Notes under the pieces: generated by a model
Seen by the model: only the letters and a program-made list of their open reading frames with translations
Told to the model about the DNA's origin: nothing
Database searches by the model: none
Shown: one piece after another, positions 30,021-37,757 of the stretch
Position numbering within the stretch: position 1 is the stretch's first letter
How the letters are laid out: every line of letters begins with the position of its first letter
Source: Pseudohoeflea sp964511625
GTDB lineage: Bacteria > Pseudomonadota > Alphaproteobacteria > Rhizobiales > Rhizobiaceae
DNA length: 64,000 nucleotides
Assembly (NCBI GenBank): GCA_964511625.1
Contig: CAZEJG010000014.1
Span: 1-64,000 of the forward strand
Direction of reading: 5' to 3'
Program-made: the position numbers and the translations under genes

Positions 30021-30122
30021 CTAAAGCGCCAGCGCGATGATGCCGACGCTAGCGACGAAAAGCGACATGGAGACGAAGGCAGCGAGATCGCGGGCAAAGC
30101 CGGCAGGGGCGAAATCCAACAT
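30021..30122 (-). CDS. 33-residue single-helix membrane peptide
   Basis: A 33-codon frame, too short for most gene finders. It starts MLDFAPAGFARDL and ends with a hydrophobic helix through residues about 15-33 (MSLFVASVGIIALAL), then TAG. AGGAG lies six bases before the ATG. Upstream there is a perfect TTGACA -35 box, and downstream a folded element with a U-tract, so the frame has its own promoter, ribosome site and probable terminator. The peptide should insert in the inner membrane. I do not recognise a family or function. Chance occurrence of this frame is possible but the four signals together argue against it. Confidence 0.6.
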   Translation of the reverse strand: MLDFAPAGFARDLAAFVSMSLFVASVGIIALAL

Positions 30123-30151
30123 GGTCAACTCCTGTTTCCGTTTATGTTTTT

Positions 30152-30180
30152 ATATTGTTCCCTTTCTGTTCCATTGTCAA
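30152..30180 (-). promoter_or_regulatory. Sigma-70-like promoter of the 33-codon gene
   Basis: TTGACA (30180-30175 on the minus strand), a perfect -35 box, is followed after 17 bases by CAATAT (30157-30152); an alternative TATAAA lies three bases further on. Transcription would start about 20-25 bases before the ATG at 30122. The surrounding 60 bases are AT-rich compared with the genes around. Confidence 0.55.
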
Positions 30181-30226
30181 CAGCGAATTGTCGCGTCAGG
30201 GGTAACCGCCTTCCTGAACGCCAAAC

Positions 30227-30254
30227 AAAAAAAGACCCGGGCGGAAAGCCCGGG
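30227..30254 (-). terminator. Intrinsic terminator of hupB
   Basis: On the minus strand GCCCGGG (30254-30248) pairs with CCCGGGC (30242-30236), followed by TC and seven T at 30233-30227. It begins 33 bases after the hupB stop. Confidence 0.88.
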
Positions 30255-30286
30255 CCTTTCGTGAATTCAGCGATGTCGAACGACGC

Positions 30287-30559
30287 TTAGTTCACGGCGT
30301 CCTTCAGACCCTTGCCGGCCGAGAACTTCGGCACGTTGCGGGCCGGGATCTGGACTTCGGCGCCCGTCGACGGGTTGCGGCCCGTGGTCGCTTCGCGACG
30401 CGAGACGGAGAAGTTGCCAAAGCCGACCAGACGGACGTCGCCGCCGTTCTTCAGTTCGCCGGTGATCGTATCGAAGACAGCCTCAACAGCCTTGCCAGCG
30501 TCCCCCTTGCTGATACCCGCCTTGTCAGCGACTGCAGCAACTAGCTCGTTCTTGTTCAT
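30287..30559 (-). CDS. hupB: DNA-binding protein HU-beta
   Basis: A 90-residue histone-like protein, MNKNELVAAVADKAGISKGD at the start. The hallmark GFGNFSVSRREATTGRNP segment (about residues 46-63) forms the DNA-clamping arm. HU bends and compacts DNA as a dimer. AAGGGA sits about eight bases before the start. The gene lies downstream of lon in the common lon-hupB order, but a terminator at 30691-30719 and a 214-base gap suggest its own promoter. Its own terminator follows closely. Confidence 0.97.
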   Translation of the reverse strand: MNKNELVAAVADKAGISKGDAGKAVEAVFDTITGELKNGGDVRLVGFGNFSVSRREATTGRNPSTGAEVQIPARNVPKFSAGKGLKDAVN

Positions 30560-30690
30560 CGTTTTTTCCCTTTCGGCATTTGACGACTCAAATTTAACAT
30601 CGCTGGGGAATGTACGTATTCGGCGGTGGCTGGCAAGCCGGGAAAGCCGGTTTTAACCCGAAAAATAGCTATCATTCCGCACACGAAACA

Positions 30691-30719
30691 AAAAGGCGGG
30701 CCACGAGGACCCGCCTTTT
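30691..30719. terminator. Intrinsic terminator of lon (bidirectional shape)
   Basis: AAAAGGCGGG at 30691-30700 pairs with CCCGCCTTTT at 30710-30719 around a nine-base loop, with T-runs possible on both strands. It lies 54 bases after the lon stop on the minus strand and before hupB. Confidence 0.88.
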
Positions 30720-30773
30720 AGTCAAAATTGACAGTTTTGGAGCGAAACGGGACGAGAGCACCGTTCGCGTTAA

Positions 30774-33191
30774 TCAGTGAGCAACCGAAGCGCCGGTTTC
30801 CTCACCCTTGTCGGCCAGCGCTTCCGAGCTGACGTCCGGGGTCCAGGTGATGGCTTCGGGCGCGCGCACCAGAGCGTGCTCGAGCACCTCACCCATGCGC
30901 GAAACCGGAATGATCTCCAGGCCGTTCTTCAGCTTGTCCGGAATCTCCGGAAGATCCTTGGCGTTTTCTTCCGGGATGAGGACGGTCTTGATGCCGCCGC
31001 GAAGTGCGGCAAGCATCTTTTCCTTGAGCCCACCGATCGGCAGAACCCGGCCGCGCAACGTGATCTCGCCCGTCATCGCCACATCCTTGCGGACGGGAAT
31101 GCCGGTCATCACGGAGACGATCGCGGTGACCATGGCGACACCCGCCGACGGCCCGTCCTTCGGGGTGGCCCCTTCGGGAACGTGGACGTGGATGTCGTTC
31201 TTGTCGAACATCGGCGGCTCGATGCCGAAATCGACGGCGCGCGAGCGGACATAGGAAGCCGCTGCCGAGATCGATTCTTTCATCACGTCGCGCAGGTTAC
31301 CGGTCACCGTCATCTTGCCCTTGCCGGGCATCATGACGCCTTCGATCGTCAGCAGTTCGCCGCCGACCTCGGTCCAGGCAAGACCGGTGACCACACCGAC
31401 CATATCGTCGCTCTCGACTTCGCCGAAGCGGAAGCGCGGAACGCCGAGATAGTCTGCGAGGTTGTCGGCCGTGACTGCCACGGTCTTGCTCTCGCCCTTG
31501 AGGATTTCGGTGACCGCCTTGCGGCCGAGCTTCATCAGCTCGCGCTCGAAGTTACGCACACCGGCCTCGCGGGTGTAGGTCCGCACGATGGCGAGCAGTG
31601 CGTCGTCGGTGACCGAGAACTCCTCGGGCTTGAGCGCATGTTCGCGGATGGCCTTGGGCAGGAGGTGCCGCTTGGCGATCTCCAGCTTCTCGTCCTCGGT
31701 GTAGCCGGCGATACGGATGATCTCCATCCGGTCCATCAGCGGCGCGGGGATGTTGAGCGTGTTGGCCGTGGTGATGAACATCACGTTCGACAGGTCATAT
31801 TCCACTTCGAGATAGTGGTCCATGAAGGTCGAGTTCTGTTCCGGATCCAGCACCTCCAGCATCGCCGAAGACGGATCGCCCCGGAAGTCCTGGCCCATCT
31901 TGTCGATCTCGTCGAGCAGGAAGAGCGGGTTGGACTTCTTGGCCTTCTTCATCGACTGGATGACCTTGCCGGGCATCGAGCCGATATAGGTGCGGCGGTG
32001 ACCGCGAATCTCGGCCTCGTCGCGCACGCCGCCGAGTGCCATGCGGACATATTCACGTCCGGTAGCCTTGGCGATCGACTTGGCGAGCGAGGTCTTGCCG
32101 ACGCCGGGAGGTCCGACGAGGCAGAGGATCGGGCCCTTTACCTTGTTCGAGCGCGCCTGCACGGCGAGATACTCGACGATGCGCTCCTTGACCTTTTCGA
32201 GACCGAAATGGTCGGAATCGAGCACCTTCTCGGCCGCGTTGAGGTCGATCTTGACGCGCGAGCGCTTGCCCCAGGGCAGACCGAGCAGCCAGTCGAGATA
32301 ATTGCGCACGACGGTGGCTTCCGCCGACATCGGGCTCATCTGCTTGAGCTTGCGCATCTCGGCGTCGGCCTTTTCACGGGCTTCCTTCGACAGCTTGGTC
32401 TTCTTGACGCGTTCTTCCAGTTCGGCCATCTCGTCGCGGCCGTCATCGCCCTCGCCGAGTTCCTTCTGGATCGCCTTCATCTGCTCGTTGAGATAGTACT
32501 CGCGCTGCGTCTTCTCCATCTGGCGCTTGACGCGGCTGCGGATGCGCTTTTCGACTTGGAGAACGGAGATTTCGCCCTCCATGAATCCGAGCGCGCGCTC
32601 CAGCCGGCCCTTCACCGAAACGGTGGAGAGCATGTCCTGCTTTTCCGGGATCTTGATCGACAGGTGCGAGGCGACCGTATCGGCGAGCTTGGAGTAGTCG
32701 TCGATCTGACTCGCGGCTCCCACCACTTCCGGCGAGATCTTCTTGTTGAGCTTGACGTAGTTCTCGAACTCGGTGACCACCGAGCGCGCGAGCGCCTCGA
32801 TCTCCACGAGATCTTCCTCGGGCTCTTCCAGTTCGAAGGCGCGGGCTTCGTAATAGTCTTCGCGATCGTTATAGCCGATCACCTCGGCGCGGGCGCGGCC
32901 CTCGACCAGCACCTTCACGGTGCCGTCCGGCAGCTTGAGGAGCTGCAGCACGTTGGCGACAGTGCCGATGTCATAGATGCCGTCCGGGCCGGGCTCGTCA
33001 TCGGAAGCGTTGATCTGGGCGGCAAGCAGGATCTGCTTGTCCGAACCCATGACTTCCTCGAGCGCACGGATGGATTTTTCGCGTCCCACGAAGAGAGGCA
33101 CGATCATGTGGGGGAACACGACAATGTCGCGCAACGGAAGGACGGGATAGATACCGACGTCCTCGGGAGCGATGGGTGTCTTGTCGTTCAT
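30774..33191 (-). CDS. lon: ATP-dependent protease Lon
   Basis: An 805-residue cytoplasmic protease. The LON substrate-binding domain begins near YPVLPLRDIVVFPHMIVPLF (residue 15), a coiled-coil region spans about 190-300, the AAA+ module has Walker A GPPGVGKTSL at about 359 and Walker B FLLDEID at about 425, and the protease domain has the catalytic serine in KDGPSAGVAM near 680 and its lysine about 43 residues later. Lon removes damaged and regulatory proteins; in alphaproteobacteria these include CcrM and DnaA. A heat-shock-like promoter lies upstream at 33316-33347, and a terminator follows the gene. Confidence 0.97.
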   Translation of the reverse strand: MNDKTPIAPEDVGIYPVLPLRDIVVFPHMIVPLFVGREKSIRALEEVMGSDKQILLAAQINASDDEPGPDGIYDIGTVANVLQLLKLPDGTVKVLVEGRARAEVIGYNDREDYYEARAFELEEPEEDLVEIEALARSVVTEFENYVKLNKKISPEVVGAASQIDDYSKLADTVASHLSIKIPEKQDMLSTVSVKGRLERALGFMEGEISVLQVEKRIRSRVKRQMEKTQREYYLNEQMKAIQKELGEGDDGRDEMAELEERVKKTKLSKEAREKADAEMRKLKQMSPMSAEATVVRNYLDWLLGLPWGKRSRVKIDLNAAEKVLDSDHFGLEKVKERIVEYLAVQARSNKVKGPILCLVGPPGVGKTSLAKSIAKATGREYVRMALGGVRDEAEIRGHRRTYIGSMPGKVIQSMKKAKKSNPLFLLDEIDKMGQDFRGDPSSAMLEVLDPEQNSTFMDHYLEVEYDLSNVMFITTANTLNIPAPLMDRMEIIRIAGYTEDEKLEIAKRHLLPKAIREHALKPEEFSVTDDALLAIVRTYTREAGVRNFERELMKLGRKAVTEILKGESKTVAVTADNLADYLGVPRFRFGEVESDDMVGVVTGLAWTEVGGELLTIEGVMMPGKGKMTVTGNLRDVMKESISAAASYVRSRAVDFGIEPPMFDKNDIHVHVPEGATPKDGPSAGVAMVTAIVSVMTGIPVRKDVAMTGEITLRGRVLPIGGLKEKMLAALRGGIKTVLIPEENAKDLPEIPDKLKNGLEIIPVSRMGEVLEHALVRAPEAITWTPDVSSEALADKGEETGASVAH

Positions 33192-33315
33192 GTCTTTTCC
33201 TTTTCCGGCCGTCTTTCAGGCCCTTCGGCAACGCGCCGGCGGTCCCTTTCGAGGCAACCGCGCTTGCGTCCGTCCTGCGGCTCCGGATGCGAGATCCTTA
33301 ACCGCTTCTTGACTG

Positions 33316-33347
33316 TATAAGTGGAAGCCAATCCTCAATAATTCAAG
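33316..33347 (-). promoter_or_regulatory. RpoH (sigma-32)-like promoter of lon
   Basis: On the minus strand CTTGAA (33347-33342) is followed after 17 bases by CCACTTATA (33324-33316), close to the alphaproteobacterial heat-shock pattern CTTGAA-N17-CCTATAT. The leader to the lon ATG would be about 120 bases. The 371-base gap 33192-33562 holds this, the clpX hairpin and no other feature I can support. Confidence 0.45.
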
Positions 33348-33517
33348 CCACGCGCACCAGAACGCACCGAACTCCGGATCAGTGATCCTACTGTGCTTTC
33401 TTTCCTGTGTGAACACTGCCAGCCCTGGCTTGGCCAGAGCTTGCGCCGGCTTTCAACCGGGAAATGCATCCGCAAGGTGCCGAAAGCACAGAAAATGGCC
33501 ATCGCTGAACGCAATGA

Positions 33518-33548
33518 GGGCGGAAAACGGCCTCGCCGCTTCCCGCCC
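33518..33548 (-). terminator. Hairpin downstream of clpX
   Basis: On the minus strand GGGCGGGAAGCGGC (33548-33535) pairs with GCCGTTTTCCGCCC (33531-33518) over 14 positions, two of them G-U, around a GAG loop. It starts 15 bases after the clpX stop. No T-tract follows, so it may be an imperfect terminator or a 3' end stabiliser. Confidence 0.5.
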
Positions 33549-33562
33549 CCTGCAGATTTCAC

Positions 33563-34840
33563 TCAGGCCGTGGCGTTGCCCTTCTCGTCGTCGCGCTCGG
33601 AATAGATGTAGAGCGGACGGGAGGAACCGGTGACGACTTCCTCGGAGATCACAACTTCGCGAACACCCTCGAGTTCGGGCAGTTCGAACATCGTGTCGAG
33701 CAGGATCTTCTCCATGATCGAGCGAAGGCCGCGGGCGCCGGTCTTGCGCACGATGCCGAGTTTGGCGACCTCGCGCAGGGCGTCCTCGTGGAACGTCAGT
33801 TCCACGTCCTCCATCTCGAAAAGGCGCTGGTACTGCTTGACGAGCGCGTTCTTCGGCTCGGTCAGGATCTGGATCAGCGCATCTTCGTCAAGATCCTCGA
33901 GGGTGGCCAGCACCGGCAGACGGCCGATGAATTCCGGGATCAGCCCGAACTTCACCAGATCTTCCGGCTCAAGCCCCTTGAGCACGTCACCCACCCGGCG
34001 CTCGTCCTGCGCCTTGACCGTGGCGCCGAAACCGATCGACGTCTTCTCGCCGCGGGCGGAGATGATCTTGTCGAGACCGGCGAAGGCACCACCGCAGATG
34101 AACAGGATGTTGGTGGTGTCGACCTGCAGGAATTCCTGCTGCGGGTGCTTGCGGCCGCCCTGGGGCGGAACCGAGGCCACCGTGCCTTCCATGATCTTGA
34201 GCAGCGCCTGCTGGACGCCCTCGCCCGACACATCGCGGGTGATCGAGGGATTGTCCGACTTGCGCGAGATCTTGTCGACCTCGTCGATATAGACGATGCC
34301 GCGCTGGGCGCGTTCGACGTTGTAGTCGGCAGACTGCAGGAGCTTGAGAATGATGTTCTCGACGTCCTCGCCGACATAGCCCGCTTCGGTCAGCGTGGTC
34401 GCATCCGCCATGGTGAAGGGCACATCGATGATGCGCGCCAGCGTCTGGGCCAGATAGGTCTTGCCGCAACCGGTGGGGCCCACGAGCAGGATGTTCGATT
34501 TCGCAAGCTCGATCTCGCTGTTCTTGGAGGCGTGATTGAGACGCTTATAATGGTTGTGCACCGCCACCGAGAGTATCTTCTTGGCGTCGTGCTGACCGAT
34601 CACGTATTCGTCGAGGGTGGTGATGATTTCCTGCGGGGTCGGAACCCCGTCGCGGGACTTCACCATCGAGGTCTTGTTCTCCTCGCGGATGATGTCCATG
34701 CACAGTTCGACGCATTCATCGCAGATGAAGACGGTCGGTCCGGCGATCAGTTTGCGAACCTCGTGCTGGCTCTTTCCGCAGAAAGAGCAGTAGAGAGTAT
34801 TCTTGGAGTCACCGCCGTTGCTACCGCTGACTTTGCTCAT
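33563..34840 (-). CDS. clpX: ClpX, ATPase subunit of the ClpXP protease
   Basis: A 425-residue AAA+ unfoldase. The N-terminal zinc-binding domain holds CSFCGKS (about residues 18-24) and CDECVELC (about 40-47). Walker A is GPTGCGKTYL at about 119 and Walker B is IVYIDEVDK at about 181; the C-terminal domain ends with GSSRPLYIYSERD. ClpX feeds tagged or regulated substrates into ClpP; in alphaproteobacteria it degrades CtrA at the G1-S transition. It lies downstream of clpP with a 303-base gap, so it may also have its own promoter. Confidence 0.98.
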   Translation of the reverse strand: MSKVSGSNGGDSKNTLYCSFCGKSQHEVRKLIAGPTVFICDECVELCMDIIREENKTSMVKSRDGVPTPQEIITTLDEYVIGQHDAKKILSVAVHNHYKRLNHASKNSEIELAKSNILLVGPTGCGKTYLAQTLARIIDVPFTMADATTLTEAGYVGEDVENIILKLLQSADYNVERAQRGIVYIDEVDKISRKSDNPSITRDVSGEGVQQALLKIMEGTVASVPPQGGRKHPQQEFLQVDTTNILFICGGAFAGLDKIISARGEKTSIGFGATVKAQDERRVGDVLKGLEPEDLVKFGLIPEFIGRLPVLATLEDLDEDALIQILTEPKNALVKQYQRLFEMEDVELTFHEDALREVAKLGIVRKTGARGLRSIMEKILLDTMFELPELEGVREVVISEEVVTGSSRPLYIYSERDDEKGNATA

Positions 34841-35143
34841 TTCAACTTCCTTCCAGTCCGCTCCGGCCGGCTTTGCCGGAGCTGCCCGCTGCTGTGCGGT
34901 CGGTTCGGGAGTGACCGACGCACGGCCTTTCGGGGTACATTCCGGTCCCGAGACTAAGCCGTGTTTCGGGCCGAAGGCAACGATATCCCCGGCGATTCTG
35001 TCACGTTAAGCACTAGAGCTTCAACATAGGCTTAACGCGCATTATTAACGCGGGTCGCGCCGTACGCCAGTCCCCAGACCCCTTTTTCCGTAGGGAAAAG
35101 ACGGGGATCGGCGCCTGATCGCCGCGACCCGGCGTTGCCGCGC
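34841..35143. other. clpP-clpX intergenic region
   Basis: A 303-base non-coding gap. Near the clpP end it holds the hairpin at 35079-35106. Several TTAA motifs lie at about 35007-35050, but none is spaced by seven bases. No open frame with a ribosome site was found. A clpX promoter is likely here but not identified. Confidence 0.5.
35079..35106 (-). terminator. Hairpin downstream of clpP
   Basis: On the minus strand TTTTCC (35099-35094) pairs with GGAAAA (35089-35084), flanked by CCCC/GGGG. It lies 38 bases after the clpP stop. No U-tract follows, so termination is uncertain and read-through into clpX is possible. Confidence 0.35.
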
Positions 35144-35776
35144 CTACGCGGAGGCTTCACCTTCCATGTTGGCGCGCTTGTCGATGACCTTGTCGATCAG
35201 GCCGAAATCCTTGGATTCGCCGGCCGTCATGAAGTGGTCGCGGTCGAGGGTCTTCTCCACCGTCTCGTAGTCCTGGCCGGTGTGCTCGACATAGACCTCG
35301 TTGAGACGACGCTTCATCTTGATGATGTCCTGGGCGTGGCGCTCGATGTCCGAAGCCTGTCCCTGGAAGCCACCCGAAGGCTGGTGCACCATGATGCGGG
35401 CGTTCGGCGTCGCAAAGCGCATGCCCTTCTCGCCGGCGCACAGCAACAGCGAGCCCATCGAGGCCGCCTGGCCGATGCAGAGCGTCGAGACGGCCGGCTT
35501 GATGAACTGCATGGTGTCGTAGATCGCCATGCCGGCGGTCACGACGCCACCGGGCGAGTTGATGTAGAGCGCGATTTCCTTCTTCGGATTTTCAGCCTCG
35601 AGGAAGAGAAGCTGGGCGCAGACCAGCGTTGCCATCTGGTCTTCGATCGGACCCGTGATGAAGATGATGCGTTCCTTGAGCAGTCGGGAGAAGATGTCGT
35701 AGGACCGTTCACCCCTGTTCGTCTGCTCGACCACCATCGGCACGAGCGCCATTGCAGTTTCGGTTGTCCTTGTCAT
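35144..35776 (-). CDS. clpP: ClpP, ATP-dependent protease proteolytic subunit
   Basis: A 210-residue serine protease that forms the 14-mer chamber of ClpXP and ClpAP. The catalytic serine is in GQAASMGSLLL (about residue 107), the histidine in RIMVHQPSGG (about 132), and the aspartate about 50 residues later near RDHFMTA. ERSYDIFSRLLKERII near residue 18 is a typical N-terminal segment. It is upstream of clpX on the same strand. The upstream gap to the divergent P450 gene (259 bases) holds a heat-shock-like promoter and a CtrA-type box. Confidence 0.98.
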   Translation of the reverse strand: MTRTTETAMALVPMVVEQTNRGERSYDIFSRLLKERIIFITGPIEDQMATLVCAQLLFLEAENPKKEIALYINSPGGVVTAGMAIYDTMQFIKPAVSTLCIGQAASMGSLLLCAGEKGMRFATPNARIMVHQPSGGFQGQASDIERHAQDIIKMKRRLNEVYVEHTGQDYETVEKTLDRDHFMTAGESKDFGLIDKVIDKRANMEGEASA

Positions 35777-35840
35777 CCCAATCCCCTGTTCAGGCCCGGC
35801 CGCGTGTCGCGCCGGGAATCAGTGTCTTCTGTCAGCCTCT

Positions 35841-35870
35841 AGATAGAGACTGACCACCCACATCTTCAAG
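35841..35870 (-). promoter_or_regulatory. RpoH (sigma-32)-like promoter of clpP
   Basis: On the minus strand CTTGAA (35870-35865) is followed after 18 bases by CTATCT (35846-35841), a fair match to CTTGAA-N17-CCTATnT. It places transcription about 55 bases before the clpP ATG. Confidence 0.45.
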
Positions 35871-35911
35871 ACGCAAGCCTTGCAATGCCGGCTCCGAACT
35901 TGTCGGAGCGC

Positions 35912-35930
35912 ATGGTTAACGTTGCGTTAA
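35912..35930 (-). promoter_or_regulatory. CtrA-type box upstream of clpP
   Basis: The minus strand reads TTAACGCAACGTTAACCAT, a full match to the CtrA pattern TTAA-N7-TTAAC including the common CCAT continuation. It lies about 40 bases upstream of the heat-shock-like -35 of clpP and 105 bases before the P450 start on the other strand. Binding is inferred from the motif alone. Confidence 0.5.
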
Positions 35931-36035
35931 TGCCGCCTCCCAGTTGCTCGCATGGTTACGATCGAACCGGATTGCGGAACCTGCGGACCTCAAAGCCGGT
36001 TGGAGACAGGGGCGCATTGAGGTAACGGTTCGGCC

Positions 36036-37298
36036 ATGTCCAGAGTTTCACCCTCCGTCCCCGCCGCCCTGCCCGTTTTCGACCGCGCGCGCATGAAGCT
36101 TGATCCCCGCGCGCCCGCGTTTTTCGCCGACCCCTATCCGGCCTATGCCGCCATCCAGGCAGCCGGCGGCACGGTGTTCTGGGAGAATTACGGCCATTGG
36201 TGTTTTGCGGGCTACGACACCGTCAACCGTCTGCTCCGGGACAAGCGCTTCGGCCGCCAGATCCTGCATGTGGCGAGCCGGGGAGAACTCGGCTGGCCGG
36301 ACCCCGCTCCGCACACGGCCGGCTTCGATGCCGTCGAGGCGCACTCGCTTCTCGAACTCGAACCACCGGCGCACACGCGGCTGAGGACGCTGGTCAACCG
36401 CGCCTTCGTGTCGCGCCAGGTCGAACGGCTGCGCCCAGAGATCGAAAAGCTCGCCAATGAGCTAATCGACGGGTTCGAAAAGGACGGAAGCACCGAACTG
36501 ATCTCGTCCTATGCGGAAATCATTCCCGTCACCGTCATCGCCGACATGCTGGGAATTCCGCGCGAGATGGGGCCGCAACTGCTCGACTGGTCGCACCGCA
36601 TGGTACGGATGTACATGTTCGGGCGCGACAGACAGGTGGAGGACGAGGCCAACGAAGCCGCCCTCGCCTTTTCGGACTATATCCGATCGGTCATTGCCGA
36701 GCGCCGCAGATCGCCCGGCAGCGATCTCATCTCGCACATGCTGACGGCGCGCGAGGGCGCTGATGCGCTGATCGAGGGCGAGGTCGTCTCCACCTCGATC
36801 CTGCTGCTCAATGCCGGTCACGAGGCTACCGTCCACCAGATCGGCAACGCGGTTGCGACCATCATCGGTCGGGGGCTCGAGGCACGATCGATCTTCGGCG
36901 GCGACGAGAAGACAACCGCACTCGCCGTCGAGGAACTGATGCGGATCGATCCACCGCTGCACATGTTCACCCGCTATGCGCTGACCGACTGCGAGCCGGT
37001 TCCGGGCGTCGAGGTGAAGAAGGGCGACACGATCGGGCTCATGCTGGCCGCAGCCGGGCGCGATCCGGACCGCTTTCCGGACCCCGACCGCTTCGTCGCC
37101 GACCGCGACGACGGGACCCATCTGGCTTTTGGCGCGGGCATCCACTTCTGCATCGGCGCACCGCTCGCCCGCCTCGAACTGCAAGTGGCGCTGCCGGTTC
37201 TCTTCCGTCGAATCCCGAACCTCAGCCTTGCGACCGCGCCGAAGTGGCGCGACGCCTTCCATTTCCGCGGTGTCGAGCGGCTCGATCTCGAATGGTGA
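36036..37298 (+). CDS. Cytochrome P450
   Basis: A 420-residue soluble bacterial P450. The heme-binding loop is FGAGIHFCIGAPLAR with the cysteine ligand at C372. The I-helix oxygen-binding motif is AGHEAT at about 260-265 and the ExxR motif is EELMR at 299-303. LEPPAHTRLR near residue 108 is the conserved C-helix segment. It should hydroxylate an unknown substrate using a separate ferredoxin and reductase, neither of which is nearby. It stands alone, convergent with a cupin gene 3 bp away. Confidence 0.95.
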   Translation: MSRVSPSVPAALPVFDRARMKLDPRAPAFFADPYPAYAAIQAAGGTVFWENYGHWCFAGYDTVNRLLRDKRFGRQILHVASRGELGWPDPAPHTAGFDAVEAHSLLELEPPAHTRLRTLVNRAFVSRQVERLRPEIEKLANELIDGFEKDGSTELISSYAEIIPVTVIADMLGIPREMGPQLLDWSHRMVRMYMFGRDRQVEDEANEAALAFSDYIRSVIAERRRSPGSDLISHMLTAREGADALIEGEVVSTSILLLNAGHEATVHQIGNAVATIIGRGLEARSIFGGDEKTTALAVEELMRIDPPLHMFTRYALTDCEPVPGVEVKKGDTIGLMLAAAGRDPDRFPDPDRFVADRDDGTHLAFGAGIHFCIGAPLARLELQVALPVLFRRIPNLSLATAPKWRDAFHFRGVERLDLEW

Positions 37299-37301
37299 GT
37301 G

Positions 37302-37646
37302 TCAGAGCCTGATCACATAGTCCTTGCGAGTCGTTTCAAGCACTTCCCAGGTTCCCTTGAAGCCGGGCCTGAGGATAAAGCTGTCGCCGGCGCGCACGGT
37401 GACGGCCGCGCCACCCTCCTCGGTCAGAACCGAAACGCCAGACAGGATCCTGCAGTATTCCCACTCGTCATAGGAGATGCGCCATTTGCCGGGTGTGGCT
37501 TCCCAGATGCCGCAATAAAGCCCGTCGCGCTCCTCGACGTTCCAGGTCGTGAAATGCGGATCGCCGGAGATCACCCGGTCGGCGGCGGGCGCGTCATGCT
37601 CGGCGGCGGCCGCATCGGTGGTCAGGCTGAGAAAGGTGTCGGACAT
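37302..37646 (-). CDS. Cupin domain protein (DUF861 type)
   Basis: A 114-residue single cupin barrel. SGDPHFTTWNVEERDGLYCG and WRISYDEWEYCRILSG in the first half and VRAGDSFILRPGFKGTWEV in the second match the ethanolamine-utilisation/DUF861-like cupins that often bind no catalytic metal. The function is unknown. The frame is open further upstream to 37709, but MSDTFLSL at 37646 fits the domain length. Its stop is 3 bp from the P450 stop, so the two are convergent and not an operon. Confidence 0.82.
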   Translation of the reverse strand: MSDTFLSLTTDAAAAEHDAPAADRVISGDPHFTTWNVEERDGLYCGIWEATPGKWRISYDEWEYCRILSGVSVLTEEGGAAVTVRAGDSFILRPGFKGTWEVLETTRKDYVIRL

Positions 37647-37709
37647 GGCGCGCTCCTCGTCGTCGGTTTCGTCAGGTGGAGGGAGCGCCGGATCAGGCGC
37701 GAAAGTCAA

Positions 37710-37741
37710 GCTCCCGCCGGTGCGGCAACGCCGGCGGGAGC
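37710..37741 (-). terminator. Terminator-like hairpin after the cytochrome b561 gene
   Basis: GCTCCCGCCGG at 37710-37720 pairs exactly with CCGGCGGGAGC at 37731-37741 around ten bases. It starts 16 bases after the cytochrome gene stop on the minus strand, and TTGACTTTC follows, a weak U-rich tail. Confidence 0.65.
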
Positions 37742-37757
37742 GACGCGCGAGATGATG

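Noticed and set aside
34990..35055. Possible CtrA boxes upstream of clpX
   Set aside because: Several TTAA motifs are present, but the closest pair is spaced by nine bases rather than seven, so the pattern does not fit.
36036..37298. P450 as part of a secondary-metabolite cluster
   Set aside because: The neighbours are clpP and a convergent cupin; there is no ferredoxin, terpene cyclase, synthase or tailoring enzyme nearby.
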